A model generated the notes under the pieces. The model did not search any database. It saw only the letters and a list, made by a program, of their open reading frames with translations, and was not told the origin of the DNA. DNA of 42,492 nucleotides from Candidatus Gottesmanbacteria bacterium (GTDB lineage Bacteria > Patescibacteriota > Microgenomatia > UBA10105 > UBA927): contig JACREM010000057.1 in NCBI GenBank assembly GCA_016218215.1, positions 1 to 42,492 of the forward strand, given 5' to 3'. Positions 31,722-41,500 of the stretch are shown here, piece by piece. Positions within the stretch are counted from its first letter, which is position 1. Every line of letters begins with the position of its first letter. A program made the position numbers and the translations under genes.

Positions 31722-32300
31722 ATGTTAGAAGATATCGTAATCTCAAGAGTGAGAGTTAAAATGCTTGAGTTATTTTTGTCTAACCCGGGGATGATTTTTC
31801 ATGTACGAGATATAGTGCGAAGGGTCGGAGAGGAGATAAATGCGGTTAGGCGTGAGCTTGCGCACATGGAAAAAGCCGGAATGGTGTCTAAAGAGCCGCG
31901 GGCAAATAGGCTTTTCTATGTATTTAAAAAAGAATACCCGCTTTATAACGAACTTACGGGAATCATCGCAAAATCTACCGGCGTTGGTCTTGAGATGTAC
32001 AAGCAAAAAGCAAAACTTGGAAAAATAAAATTTGCTGTGATATCAGGAAGACTCGTACGAGGACTTCCCAATAGAGGAGGGAATGACGTAGATCTTCTCA
32101 TCGTCGGTACTGTAGTATTACCGGAACTCGCACAGATCGTGAAAGCTGAAGAGGGAAGACGCGGGAGGGAACTAAATTATACGGTCATGACAGAAGAAGA
32201 GTTTGAATTTCGTAAGTCCAGACGCGATCCGTTTGTACTGTCTATCCTTACGGGATCAAAAATTATGGTCATAGGGGATGAAGAAGACCTTGTTTCGTAA
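31722..32300 (+). CDS. winged-helix DNA-binding protein with nucleotidyltransferase domain
   Basis: The 192-residue protein has an N-terminal winged helix (about 5-75: RVKMLELFLSNPGMIFHVRD, INAVRRELAHMEKAGMVSKE) and a minimal nucleotidyltransferase (MNT-type) domain whose GG-x-DxD signature is seen in PNRGGNDVDLLIVG. Such fusions are common in archaea and CPR bacteria and are thought to be transcription regulators; the MNT part may modify a protein or RNA. It lies directly before secD (19 nt) and could be cotranscribed with it. Confidence 0.8.
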   Translation: MLEDIVISRVRVKMLELFLSNPGMIFHVRDIVRRVGEEINAVRRELAHMEKAGMVSKEPRANRLFYVFKKEYPLYNELTGIIAKSTGVGLEMYKQKAKLGKIKFAVISGRLVRGLPNRGGNDVDLLIVGTVVLPELAQIVKAEEGRRGRELNYTVMTEEEFEFRKSRRDPFVLSILTGSKIMVIGDEEDLVS

Positions 32301-32319
32301 CATTTGATACTACTTTTCG

Positions 32320-33687
32320 ATGAAGCATATTCATATCCGTTTATTTATTGTTATTATATTTCTAACTCTTTTTGCTGGAGTCTTAAGTCTTCCTGAAGAG
32401 TATCATCTTGTATTTTCTTTTGGCCCTATACATGTTGACCGGATGATCAATCCTCCGACCATTGAGTACAACAAATTTGGGATTTCATGGAAAAAGCAAT
32501 TTAAAACACATTTAGGTCTAGACCTTTCTGGCGGGACACACATTGTCTTGGAAGCGGATATGAAAGATATTCAAGCGCAAGATAGACTGAATGCGCTTGA
32601 ATCCGCGCGCGAGGTTATCGATCGAAGGGTCAATTTTTATGGGGTATCAGAACCCATCGTTCAGTCTTCTCGGGTAAATGATCTGTATCGTATTATCGTT
32701 GAACTTCCTGGAGTATCAAATATGGATCAGGCTGTCGAAACGATTGGGCAGACTGCAAAGCTTGAATTTCGGGAATTTAAAGAAGCAAAAGATGCAACTC
32801 CGGGAGCATTTGTTATACCTTTTATAGAAAATACTCTTCCGGTTGGAATCACGGGTAAAGAATTGCAGACTGCATCTTTGGTGTTTAGCCAGCAGACCAG
32901 TGAGCCACAGGTATCCCTTGAGTTTACTTCCGAAGGAGGAAAAAAATTTGCAGATGTGACAAAAAAACTTATCGGTAAACCTCTGGCAATTTTCTTAGAT
33001 AATTCTCCGCTCACATGGCCGCGTGTAAATACCGAGATTTCAGATGGAAAAGCTGTGATTACCGGATCTTTTACCAGAGATCAGGCAAAGACGCTTTCAC
33101 TCCAGCTCCGGGCTGGCTCTCTGCCTGTACCGGTTTCTATTATTGAAAAAAAGACAATAGGAGCTACCCTTGGTCAGGAGTCCGTTGCAAAAAGCATTCG
33201 AGCCGGGCTTGTTGGACTTGTCATCGTTCTTGTCTTTATGATTCTTCAGTACGGGTACTTGGGATTCTTAGCCGATACGGCGCTTATTATTTACGGTCTT
33301 ATCTCTTTTTCTATATTTCGCGCTATACCAGTTACACTTACGCTTCCTGGTATAGCCGGTTTTATTCTTTCGGTCGGCATGGCGGTTGACAGCAATATAC
33401 TTATTTTTGAGCGCTATAAAGAAGAGCTTCGGCATGGGAGGTCATGGCACGTTGCGATGGAACTTGGGTTTGGAAAAGCGTGGGACAGTATACGAGACGC
33501 AAATATTACGACTATTATTACGTGTCTTATTCTTTATAACCCTGCCGGATGGGCGTTTCTTCCAAGTTCAGGCTTAGTGAGAGGGTTTGCGCTTACCCTG
33601 CTTGTGGGAGTTGTGGTAAGTCTTTTTACCGGTATTGTTGTGACGCGTACCCTCATACGCGTACTGTATAGAAAGGGAAAATCATGA
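32320..33687 (+). CDS. secD: protein translocase subunit SecD
   Basis: The 455-residue protein has the first transmembrane helix (about 7-24), the periplasmic P1 domain starting LGLDLSGGTHIVLEA (SecD motif D1) and DRRVNFYGVSEPIVQ, and the C-terminal membrane bundle with AKSIRAGLVGLVIVLVFM and GMAVDSNILIFERYKEEL. SecD/SecF use the proton gradient to help SecYEG move proteins outward. The stop overlaps the secF start by 4 nt (ATGA). A TACTAC box (32308-32313) ends 6 nt before ATG 32320. Confidence 0.96.
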   Translation: MKHIHIRLFIVIIFLTLFAGVLSLPEEYHLVFSFGPIHVDRMINPPTIEYNKFGISWKKQFKTHLGLDLSGGTHIVLEADMKDIQAQDRLNALESAREVIDRRVNFYGVSEPIVQSSRVNDLYRIIVELPGVSNMDQAVETIGQTAKLEFREFKEAKDATPGAFVIPFIENTLPVGITGKELQTASLVFSQQTSEPQVSLEFTSEGGKKFADVTKKLIGKPLAIFLDNSPLTWPRVNTEISDGKAVITGSFTRDQAKTLSLQLRAGSLPVPVSIIEKKTIGATLGQESVAKSIRAGLVGLVIVLVFMILQYGYLGFLADTALIIYGLISFSIFRAIPVTLTLPGIAGFILSVGMAVDSNILIFERYKEELRHGRSWHVAMELGFGKAWDSIRDANITTIITCLILYNPAGWAFLPSSGLVRGFALTLLVGVVVSLFTGIVVTRTLIRVLYRKGKS

Positions 33688-34556
33688 TTCGATTTAGTAA
33701 ATACATACTATTGTATTTTCTTTTTTCAGGAGTGTTTTTGGCTGTTGGCATGTATTCATTGGCGCGTTTTGGTCTAAAACAGTCCATAGATTTTACCGGG
33801 GGCGCGTTACTCGAGATGAAAGTTGCAGATACTACCACTCAAACGATTTTAGAAGATATCGGGAAAAAGCAAAACATGGCGATTGCGAGTATGCAAAAAT
33901 CATATGAAAAGACATATGTTCTTCGGATAAAGCCGGAGGATGCTGAGAAAGTCACCGTATTTGTGGATGAAATAAAAAAGATAGATAAAGAGGCGCAGTT
34001 ATTACGTCGGGAAACGGTTGGTCCAATTTTGGGGAAAGAATTACTTATGAAAGCGGTGTCTGCCGCAATTATTGCTATGATCGGAATCCTATTGTATGTG
34101 GCGTACGCATTTAAAAATATCAAATTCGGCGTCTCCGCTATCATTGCTTTGTTTCATGATCTTCTTATGGTTCTTGGAGTTTTTTCGCTCCTTGGGCATC
34201 TTCGTGGAGTTGAGGTCGACACGCTTTTTGTTACTGCGTTTCTTACGACTATGAGTTTTTCGGTTCACGATACCATCGTTGTATTTGATCGGATACGCGA
34301 ATACTTGAAACGCGGGGTAAAGCTTTCATTTGAAGAGACCTGTGATCTTGCTCTTACCGAAACCATGGGCAGATCAACTACAAATTCTTTCACGATAATA
34401 TTTATGTTGTTTGCGCTTGTACTCCTTGGAGGAGACACTGTTCGTTGGTTTACTATGGCGCTTCTTGTCGGAACCATTTCCGGAACGTATTCTTCGCCAT
34501 TTATTGCGACTCCGGTTCTTATCCTCTGGGACAGATGGGAGAAAAGGAAGAATTAG
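33684..34556 (+). CDS. secF: protein translocase subunit SecF
   Basis: The 290-residue protein has the SecF pattern: a first helix, the motif SIDFTGGALLEMKV, and a C-terminal six-helix bundle with SVHDTIVVFDRIREYLKRG (motif with the conserved Asp and Arg), ALTETMGRSTTNSF and the last helices. It forms the heteromeric SecDF with SecD, with which it overlaps by 4 nt. It is convergent with the CCA-type gene; the 15-nt gap holds no strong terminator. Confidence 0.96.
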   Translation: MIRFSKYILLYFLFSGVFLAVGMYSLARFGLKQSIDFTGGALLEMKVADTTTQTILEDIGKKQNMAIASMQKSYEKTYVLRIKPEDAEKVTVFVDEIKKIDKEAQLLRRETVGPILGKELLMKAVSAAIIAMIGILLYVAYAFKNIKFGVSAIIALFHDLLMVLGVFSLLGHLRGVEVDTLFVTAFLTTMSFSVHDTIVVFDRIREYLKRGVKLSFEETCDLALTETMGRSTTNSFTIIFMLFALVLLGGDTVRWFTMALLVGTISGTYSSPFIATPVLILWDRWEKRKN

Positions 34557-34571
34557 CTGATAGCTGACAGA

Positions 34572-35921
34572 TTAGAGCTGAGAAGAGATTTCTCTGATTA
34601 ATACTTCTCGATCGTTTGTAAGTGTCCCGGCTTCAACCTTGGTAAACAGCTCAGAAAGAATTTTTCCGACCATGGGTCCGGGTCTTATTGAAAGTATTTC
34701 CATGACGTCGTGCCCGCTTATTTTTAAGTCTGAAACGGAAAATGGCTGCTTCTGCACTTCTTCAAGTCTTTTTTTGTACAGTTCCAGTCTCCACGATGTT
34801 TCTAGGGCTCCTCCTCCGAGTCGATCGCCTATCCGTAGAGCGAGCATATCTGGCAAAAATTCGACTGTCGCACGGCGTATAAACCGCCGTATGGCGCTGT
34901 CTGTCTGACGTTCGTCGACACTAAACTGGTGCCACCGGATGAGCGTGATGAGTTTATCAGTTTGTTTTTTGGAAAGCCTTAATCTATACGCAACCCGTTT
35001 GGCAATTCCGGCACCCACTACTTCGTGATTAAAAAATGTTACGATTCCTTTTTCGTCGACACGTCGTGTTTGCGGTTTTCCTATGTCATGGAGGAGGGTA
35101 GCAAGTTTTGTAATCGTGTCGTTTGACGGGCAGTTTTTTAGAGCCATGACGCTATGAGTACCGACATCAAATATGTGGTGGCGTTTGGGGCTTTTTTGGC
35201 CGTATTCAAAAGCGACCTCAAGTTCCGGAAGGATAAAGTGGAGAAGCGTGCTATTTTTGAGTATAAGTATGCCGTCTGCTGCAAATTCAGAGTCTACGAG
35301 CTTTAACAATTCATCTCGGATTCGTTCAGATGAAATTTTGTTGATAAGAGGCGCATGTTTTTTTATGGCATCTAATGTTTTATCCTCTATTATCATTCCG
35401 ATCTGTGAAGCTATGCGGACTGCTCTCATCATACGAAGGGCGTCTTCTTTAAAACGATCATCAGCGTTTCCGACGGCGCGGATGAGATGATTTTCCAGAT
35501 CTTTTGCCCCTTCGTATGGATCGATGAGTCTTGTCCCGTTAGTTGCGATTGCGTTTATGGTAAAGTCGCGTCGTGAGAGATCTTCTTCTAACGATTTTCC
35601 CCACGTCAGTATTCCAGGGTGTCTGTGGTCGGTATATCCGGATTCACTTCGAAATGTCGTGATTTCATAGATATCTGTTACTTCGTCTGGGTTTTTTTCA
35701 GAATGAATTTTTATGCCGACGGTTCCGAATGTATTATCATAAAAGCTGTCCGGAAAGAGAGAAAGAATTTCTTCCGGCGTTGCATTGGTGGTGAAATCCC
35801 AGCCCTTGGTGGATTTTCCGAGGAGTAAATCTCTGACAGATCCTCCCACTGCAAAGGCTAGAAACCCCTTGGCTTTTAGTGTGGATATGACAGATAGAGC
35901 AAACTTTGGAAGTACGATCAT
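34572..35921 (-). CDS. cca: CCA-adding enzyme/poly(A) polymerase homologue with altered catalytic site
   Basis: The 449-residue protein matches class II tRNA nucleotidyltransferases: GGSVRDLLLG, then the nucleotidyl-transfer motif, LSRRDFTINAIA, the A/C-specificity region EDALRMMRAVRIASQ and SSERIRDELLKLV. A C-terminal HD domain follows (LLHDIGKPQ, about 260-380). The catalytic pair that is normally Asp-x-Asp reads Gly40-Trp41-Asp42 (KGWDFTT), so the first metal-binding Asp is missing. The codon is GGC where GAC would restore it. The tRNA-Pro in this window has no encoded CCA, so a functional enzyme is needed somewhere in the genome. Start ATG 35921; recJ is divergent. Confidence 0.87.
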   Translation of the reverse strand: MIVLPKFALSVISTLKAKGFLAFAVGGSVRDLLLGKSTKGWDFTTNATPEEILSLFPDSFYDNTFGTVGIKIHSEKNPDEVTDIYEITTFRSESGYTDHRHPGILTWGKSLEEDLSRRDFTINAIATNGTRLIDPYEGAKDLENHLIRAVGNADDRFKEDALRMMRAVRIASQIGMIIEDKTLDAIKKHAPLINKISSERIRDELLKLVDSEFAADGILILKNSTLLHFILPELEVAFEYGQKSPKRHHIFDVGTHSVMALKNCPSNDTITKLATLLHDIGKPQTRRVDEKGIVTFFNHEVVGAGIAKRVAYRLRLSKKQTDKLITLIRWHQFSVDERQTDSAIRRFIRRATVEFLPDMLALRIGDRLGGGALETSWRLELYKKRLEEVQKQPFSVSDLKISGHDVMEILSIRPGPMVGKILSELFTKVEAGTLTNDREVLIREISSQL

Positions 35922-35927
35922 TATGAC

Positions 35928-35943
35928 CCTATGATATCATAGG
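35928..35943. promoter_or_regulatory. 16-bp perfect palindrome carrying the -10 boxes of cca and recJ
   Basis: CCTATGATATCATAGG is fully self-complementary. On the plus strand TATCAT (35935-35940) ends exactly 6 nt before the recJ ATG at 35947. On the minus strand the mirror TATCAT (35936-35931) ends 9 nt before the cca ATG at 35921. The two -10 boxes overlap, so RNA polymerase could use only one at a time. It may also be a protein-binding operator. Confidence 0.65.
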
Positions 35944-35946
35944 AAG

Positions 35947-37650
35947 ATGAAGAAATGGCGCATTGAGCAGTCGCTTTCTTTGAAAGGCTCAAAAAATAAT
36001 CGAATAGAGAATATAAAAGAAACACTCCTTGGTATTCGGGGAATTTCTGACTCAAGTGAGATTGAATTATTTCTCCATCCTCCGTCTCCCTATGAACTAA
36101 CCGCAGAAGAGGTTGGGATAAAAAAGACAGATCTAGCCCGCGGTATCAAGAGAATTCTTGAGGCCCACAAAAAAAAAGAATCCATTGTTGTATATGCGGA
36201 CTATGACGCAGATGGCGTTACGGCTGGTGCAATCATGTGGGAGATGCTTCATTCTCTCGGGTGCAATGTGATGCCGTATATTCCACATAGAATCGAAGAG
36301 GGGTATGGGTTATCAGAAAAAGGTATCGATAAAGTACAAGAGGAATTTCATCCGTCGCTTATTATTACCGTGGATCATGGGATAACCGCGCATGAAAAAG
36401 TCGTCTATGCCAAAAATCACGGGATAGATGTGATCGTCACAGATCATCATGTTTTGCCTGACATACTGCCGGATTGTCCCATCGTTCATACGACCAAGCT
36501 TTGCGGCGCAGGTGTTTCGTGGTTTGTTGCAAAGGAAGTTGCTCATGCCCTGGAAGATAGCCTGTTAAAACATCCGCTTGGAGCACGGTGGAAAGAAGAA
36601 ATTTTGGCTCTCGCGTGTATCGGAACCATTGCAGATATGGTTCCGATCATTGGTCCAAATAGATCTATCGTATGGTGGGGGCTTGCCTCGCTACGAAGTA
36701 CAACTCGTGTTGGCCTTTTAGCAATTATAGAAGAGGCAGGCTTTCAGAAAGAGATTATCGGTACATACGAAATATCTCATTACATTGCCCCGAGACTAAA
36801 TGCCATGGGAAGGCTTGATCACGCCATTGACGCACTCCGACTTTTGTGTACCAGAAAGCTCGATCGAGCTCGTGCACTGGCTTCGTCGCTTGGTGAGACG
36901 AACAAGGAACGTCAGGGGCTGACTGTCGATACACTCTCCCAGGCAAAAACATTGATCCCTGATGAAGTTCACAAACTCATATTTTTAGGTCATAGAGATT
37001 TTAACCCAGGAGTCATCGGACTTGTGGCCGGAAAAATTGTAGAGGAGTATTACAGACCTTGTATTGTTCTTTCAATAGGTGATTTTCTTTCAAAGGGATC
37101 AGCCAGATCCATCACGGGATTTAATATGATTGAAGCCATACGGACATGCACGGATTTGCTTGTGGACGTTGGTGGACACCCGATGGCTGCCGGATTTACC
37201 GTTGAAACGAAAAATATTGATGCACTAAAAAAACGCCTGGAAGACCTTGCAGATACTGTGATATTGGATGAACAACTCGTTCGTGAGATTCGTATAGACG
37301 CAGCGCTTTTAAAAGATGATGATCTGTTAAGAATTTGCCAGATGCTCGGAGAATTTAAACCGTTTGGATTCGGAAACGTTGAACCGGTTTTTGCTCTCTT
37401 TGGAGTGAAAATTATGGAAGTGAAAAAAATTGGGAAAGAGGGAAAACATGTAAAGCTGAAGATTCAGGTGGGGGATGATATGCATGAAGCGCTTGTATTT
37501 AACGGTACGGCGTATGCTCCGTGGATTGCAGTAGGAAATACAGTTAATTTATGTTTTACCCTTGACATGAATACCTGGAATGGACGCTCGACACTTCAGC
37601 TCAAAGCCCGGGATATAAAATTGCATGAGGATGAATTCCAAAGTGCTTGA
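35947..37650 (+). CDS. recJ: single-stranded-DNA-specific exonuclease RecJ
   Basis: The 567-residue protein has the DHH phosphoesterase motifs: VVYADYDADGVTAG, IITVDHG, VIVTDHH and the fourth Asp in CIGTIADM. The DHHA1 domain follows with VDVGGHPMAAGF, and a C-terminal OB-like domain binds DNA. RecJ degrades single-stranded DNA 5' to 3' in repair and recombination. A TATCAT box in a palindrome shared with the divergent cca gene lies 6 nt before ATG 35947. A frameshifted BRO/DinD gene follows after 56 bp. Confidence 0.95.
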   Translation: MKKWRIEQSLSLKGSKNNRIENIKETLLGIRGISDSSEIELFLHPPSPYELTAEEVGIKKTDLARGIKRILEAHKKKESIVVYADYDADGVTAGAIMWEMLHSLGCNVMPYIPHRIEEGYGLSEKGIDKVQEEFHPSLIITVDHGITAHEKVVYAKNHGIDVIVTDHHVLPDILPDCPIVHTTKLCGAGVSWFVAKEVAHALEDSLLKHPLGARWKEEILALACIGTIADMVPIIGPNRSIVWWGLASLRSTTRVGLLAIIEEAGFQKEIIGTYEISHYIAPRLNAMGRLDHAIDALRLLCTRKLDRARALASSLGETNKERQGLTVDTLSQAKTLIPDEVHKLIFLGHRDFNPGVIGLVAGKIVEEYYRPCIVLSIGDFLSKGSARSITGFNMIEAIRTCTDLLVDVGGHPMAAGFTVETKNIDALKKRLEDLADTVILDEQLVREIRIDAALLKDDDLLRICQMLGEFKPFGFGNVEPVFALFGVKIMEVKKIGKEGKHVKLKIQVGDDMHEALVFNGTAYAPWIAVGNTVNLCFTLDMNTWNGRSTLQLKARDIKLHEDEFQSA

Positions 37651-37683
37651 AAATATAGGGCGAATATTGAACACTTAAGGGAG

Positions 37684-37689
37684 TATAAT
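37684..37689 (+). promoter_or_regulatory. -10 box before the BRO/DinD pseudogene
   Basis: A perfect TATAAT lies 17 nt before ATG 37707, giving a predicted leader of about 10 nt. No good -35 sits at 16-18 bp; TTGAAC is present but only 11 bp away. Confidence 0.45.
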
Positions 37690-37706
37690 TGGAGTTAATT
37701 AACTCT

Positions 37707-38512
37707 ATGGATACAACAAAAATTTCTCTCTTTAAAGGGAAACAAATCAGAAAAACATTATTTAATAATGAGTGGTGGTTCGTGGTGGAAGATGTAGTTT
37801 TGGCACTTATTGATTCAAGTGATCCCAAACAATATATCCAACGCATGAAACAGCGAGATGTTGAGCTTGCTAAAGGGTGGGTACAAATTGTACATACCCT
37901 TGAAGTTTCAACAGAGGGTGGTAAGCAAAAAATGCTTTGTGCTTCCACTGAGAGTATATTTCGTATAATTCAGTCAATTCCATCCCAGAAAGCAGAACCT
38001 CTTAAGCGTTGGCTAGCTCGAGTAGGATATGAGAGAGTACAGGAAATAGAAAATCCAGAACTCGCTACAAAGCGCACTCGGATGCTCTATAAATTGAAAG
38101 GATATAGCGATGATTGGATAGAAAAAAGGATGCGCGGTATCGCTATCCGGGAAGAGCTTACTGATGAATGGCAAAAGCGGGGAGCAAGAGAGGACAGAGA
38201 TTACGAAATATTGACTGCAGAAATTTCCAAGCCACATTTGGAGTCACGCCGAGTGAGTATAAGAAATTGAAAGGCCTGCGACGTGAGAATTTGCGCGATC
38301 ACATGGATGATTTTGAGTTGATTTTTAATATGTTGGGAGAACGGGCTACTACCGAGATCCATCGGAATGAGCAATCTCGAGGAGTTTCTAAATTAAAAGC
38401 CGATGCCAAAGCCGGTGGAGATATAGCAGGAGGAGCGAGAAAAAATTTAGAGAAACGACTCGGAAGATCAGTGATCTCAAAGAAAAATTATCTGTACGAA
38501 GCGGAAAATTAA
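37707..38512 (+). pseudogene. BRO-N/DinD-like gene with one frameshift, directly upstream of cas12a
   Basis: From ATG 37707 the frame (MDTTKISLFKGKQIRKTLF) runs through a BRO-N-type domain (WWFVVEDVVLALIDSS, FRIIQSIPSQKAEPLKRWLA) to about 38230. It then shifts: the sequence AAGCC at 38229-38233 would need one more G to continue as ATFGVTPSEYKKLKGLRREN in the second frame, which runs to the stop at 38512. The second part is the DinD-like segment (LRDHMDDFELIFNMLGERA, GGDIAGGARKNLEKRLG). Rejoined it would be about 269 residues. It is a paralogue of the first 285 residues of the BRO-Nudix protein at 11394-12803. E. coli DinD is SOS-induced and affects RecA; whether this one does is unknown. Confidence 0.78.
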
Positions 38513-38542
38513 AAAAGATTGAAATAATTCTATGAGCAAATC

Positions 38543-38571
38543 TTGTCAGGCAATGTTCTGGGTAGTACACT
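38543..38571 (+). promoter_or_regulatory. cas12a promoter, predicted leaderless
   Basis: TTGTCA (38543-38548) and TACACT (38566-38571) are exactly 17 bp apart, and the -10 ends 7 nt before ATG 38579. This fixes the likely start of cas12a and separates its transcription from the upstream pseudogene. Confidence 0.75.
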
Positions 38572-38578
38572 GCTTCGT

Positions 38579-41500
38579 ATGGTAGATTCCCTCTTCTCAG
38601 ACTTCACCAATATTTATTCGCTTTCTAAGACCTTGCGGTTTGAGCTAAAGCCAATTGGAAATACCCAAAAAATGCTGGAAGAAAATCAGGTCTATGAAAA
38701 AGATAAGCTGATAGAAGAGAAATACCAAAAAACTAAGCCGTTTCTTGACCGTATTCATCGTGAATTTGCAACAGAATCACTTGTAAATGCTTCGCTATCC
38801 GGGTTGGAAGACTATTTTCAGGTTTTAAAGCAGTGGCAGGAAAACAAAGAAAATAAAAAGGCCCTAAGGAGTAGTGAAGCAGAATTAAGAAATCAGATAG
38901 GGCAATTTTTTAACGATAAAGCTAAAACTTGGTCTGAAGAACGATATTCTAACTTGCCTTTTAAAAATAAAGATATAGAGTTATTTTTTGAAGAGGAAGT
39001 TTTTAGTCTTCTGAAACAATCATATGGAAAAGAGGAAGGTTCTCTTATGATCGATGAAACCACAAGAAAGCAAATTTCGATATTTGATACGTGGAAGGGA
39101 TTTATTGGGTATTTTAAAAAATTTTTTGAAACTAGAAAAAATTTATATAGAACTGATGGTTCATCAACAGCTATAGCAACTCGCATCATCGACCAGAACC
39201 TCAAGCGATTTTGTTTTAATATGCAAATATTTGAGAAAATAAAAGATAAAATTGATCTGACTGAAACAGAATTAAACTTCGCTATTTCACTGGATGAGTT
39301 GTTTTCATTGAATTACTATAACAAGTGTCTATTGCAAGATGGGATAGATTACTACAACAGGATTGTGGGTGGGGAAACAAAAGAAAACGGTGAGAAACTG
39401 AAAGGAGTCAACGAAATTATCAACAAATACCATCAGGACCACAAGAAAGAAAAAATACCTTTTCTCACCCCACTAGATAGGCAGATTTTGAGCGAAAAAG
39501 AAAAGTTCCGTAAAGAAATTGAAAATGATGATCAGCTTTTAGCGACTATTAGGGAATTTTATGATATAGCGGAGGAAAAAAGCAAAATTCTTCAAGCACT
39601 TTTTACCGACTTTGTTTCTAATAATGAAAGCTACGCGCTTGAGGAAATATATCTTTCCAGGCAAGCGTTTAATACTATTTCTGGTAAATGGACAGAAGAA
39701 AAGAATAAATTAGAGAAATGGCTATACGAGGCAATGAAGCCGGATAAACCAACAGGTTTAAAATACGAGAAAATAGAAGACAGTTACAATTTTCCTGATT
39801 TTATCGCCCTTTCCTACCTGAAGACAGCGTTAGAGACAGCACCCACTCAAGAAACGGTTAAGTTCTGGAGGGAGCGATATTATCTCACTAAAAATGACCC
39901 CAATAGAATACATAGGCCGTTGTCGGGCAGTGAACCCATTTGGAACCAATTTCTTAAGATTTTTAATTTCGAATTTTCATCTATTTTTAAGAATGAAGTC
40001 CGAAACCAGAAATCAGGAGAACAGGAAGTAATAGGATACGATATTTACAAAAAATATTTTAGAGAATTGGCTGATGGTAAAAATATTACAATAACACCTG
40101 AATCAAAAATTGTTATTAAAAACTTTGCGGACACGGTTTTGTTGCAAATTTACGCAATGGGTACCTATTTCGCGGTGGAGAAGAAGCGTGCATGGCTTAT
40201 GGAATATAGCTTGGGAGAATTTTACACCGACCCAGAGATTGGTTATTTAAAATTTTATGACAATGCGTATGAAGGAATAGTTCAGAATTACAATCTATTG
40301 CGTAATTATTTAACCAAAAAACCTTGGGACGGAGCACAAAAATGGAAGTTGAATTTTGAGAATAGTACCTTAGCAGACGGATGGGATAAAAACAAAGAGT
40401 CAGACAACTTTGCAGTAATTTTAAGAAAAGAAAATCAATATTTTTTAGGAATAATGAAGAAAGGTCACAGTAAAATATTTTCCGATAGAAATGAAACGCA
40501 ATACTCTGATAGTATGGACAGCAGAAGTTATGAAAAAATGGTATATAAATTTTTTCCGGATCCATCCAAAATGTTTCCAAAAGTTTGTTTTTCAGAAAAA
40601 GGAATTAATTACTTTAACCCGCCTAAGAAGGTACTAGATATATATGAGAAGGCAGAGTTCAAAAAGGGTGATAGTTTCAATATTTATAGCATGCACGAAC
40701 TTATCGATTTCTACAGAAATTGTTTAACCATGTATGAAGGATGGAAAGATTATGACTTTAAAAACCTGAGACCGACACAAGAATACACCGATAATATCGG
40801 TGAGTTTTACACCGACGTCTCGAGAGACGGATACCGAATTAGTTTCAAAAATATTTCTCAGGATTATATAAATAAAAAAAACCTGAATGGTGAACTATAC
40901 CTTTTTGAAATTTACAATCAGGATTTTGCAATCGGGAAAACTGGAAAAAAGAATTTACACTCGTTATATTTTGAAGGTATTTTTTCACCAGAAAATGCCG
41001 AAATAGGGTTTCCACTCAAGCTAAATGGGGATGCTGAAATATTTTTTAGACCAAAATCAATCGAAGTACAAAAAGAAAGACGCAAATATACAAGGGATAT
41101 AGTAAAACATCAACGGTATACACAGAATAAAATATTTTTCCATTCCCCCATTACATTAAATAGAGGATTAGGAGATATTAATTCATATCAGTTTAATTCA
41201 AAGGTAAACAGTGCTCTTGCTTTAGATCCTAATATAAATATTATCGGAGTGGATCGGGGAGAAAAACATCTGGCGTATTATTCTGTGATTGATCAAAATG
41301 GCAAACCCCTGGAGAACGGAAGTCTCAACACAATAAATAAAGTGGATTATGCTGATAAGCTTGAAGAGAGAGCTGGAGGTAGAGAACAGGCAAGAAAAGA
41401 TTGGCAGTCTGTAGAAAGTATAAAAGATCTTAAGAAAGGATATATTTCCCAAGTTGTTCGAAGACTTGCGGATTTGTCAGTCAAATATAATGCGATTATA

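Noticed and set aside
38543-38578. TTG start for cas12a at 38543
   Set aside because: It falls in the -35 box of a well-placed promoter, and Cas12a proteins begin near the residues encoded from 38579.
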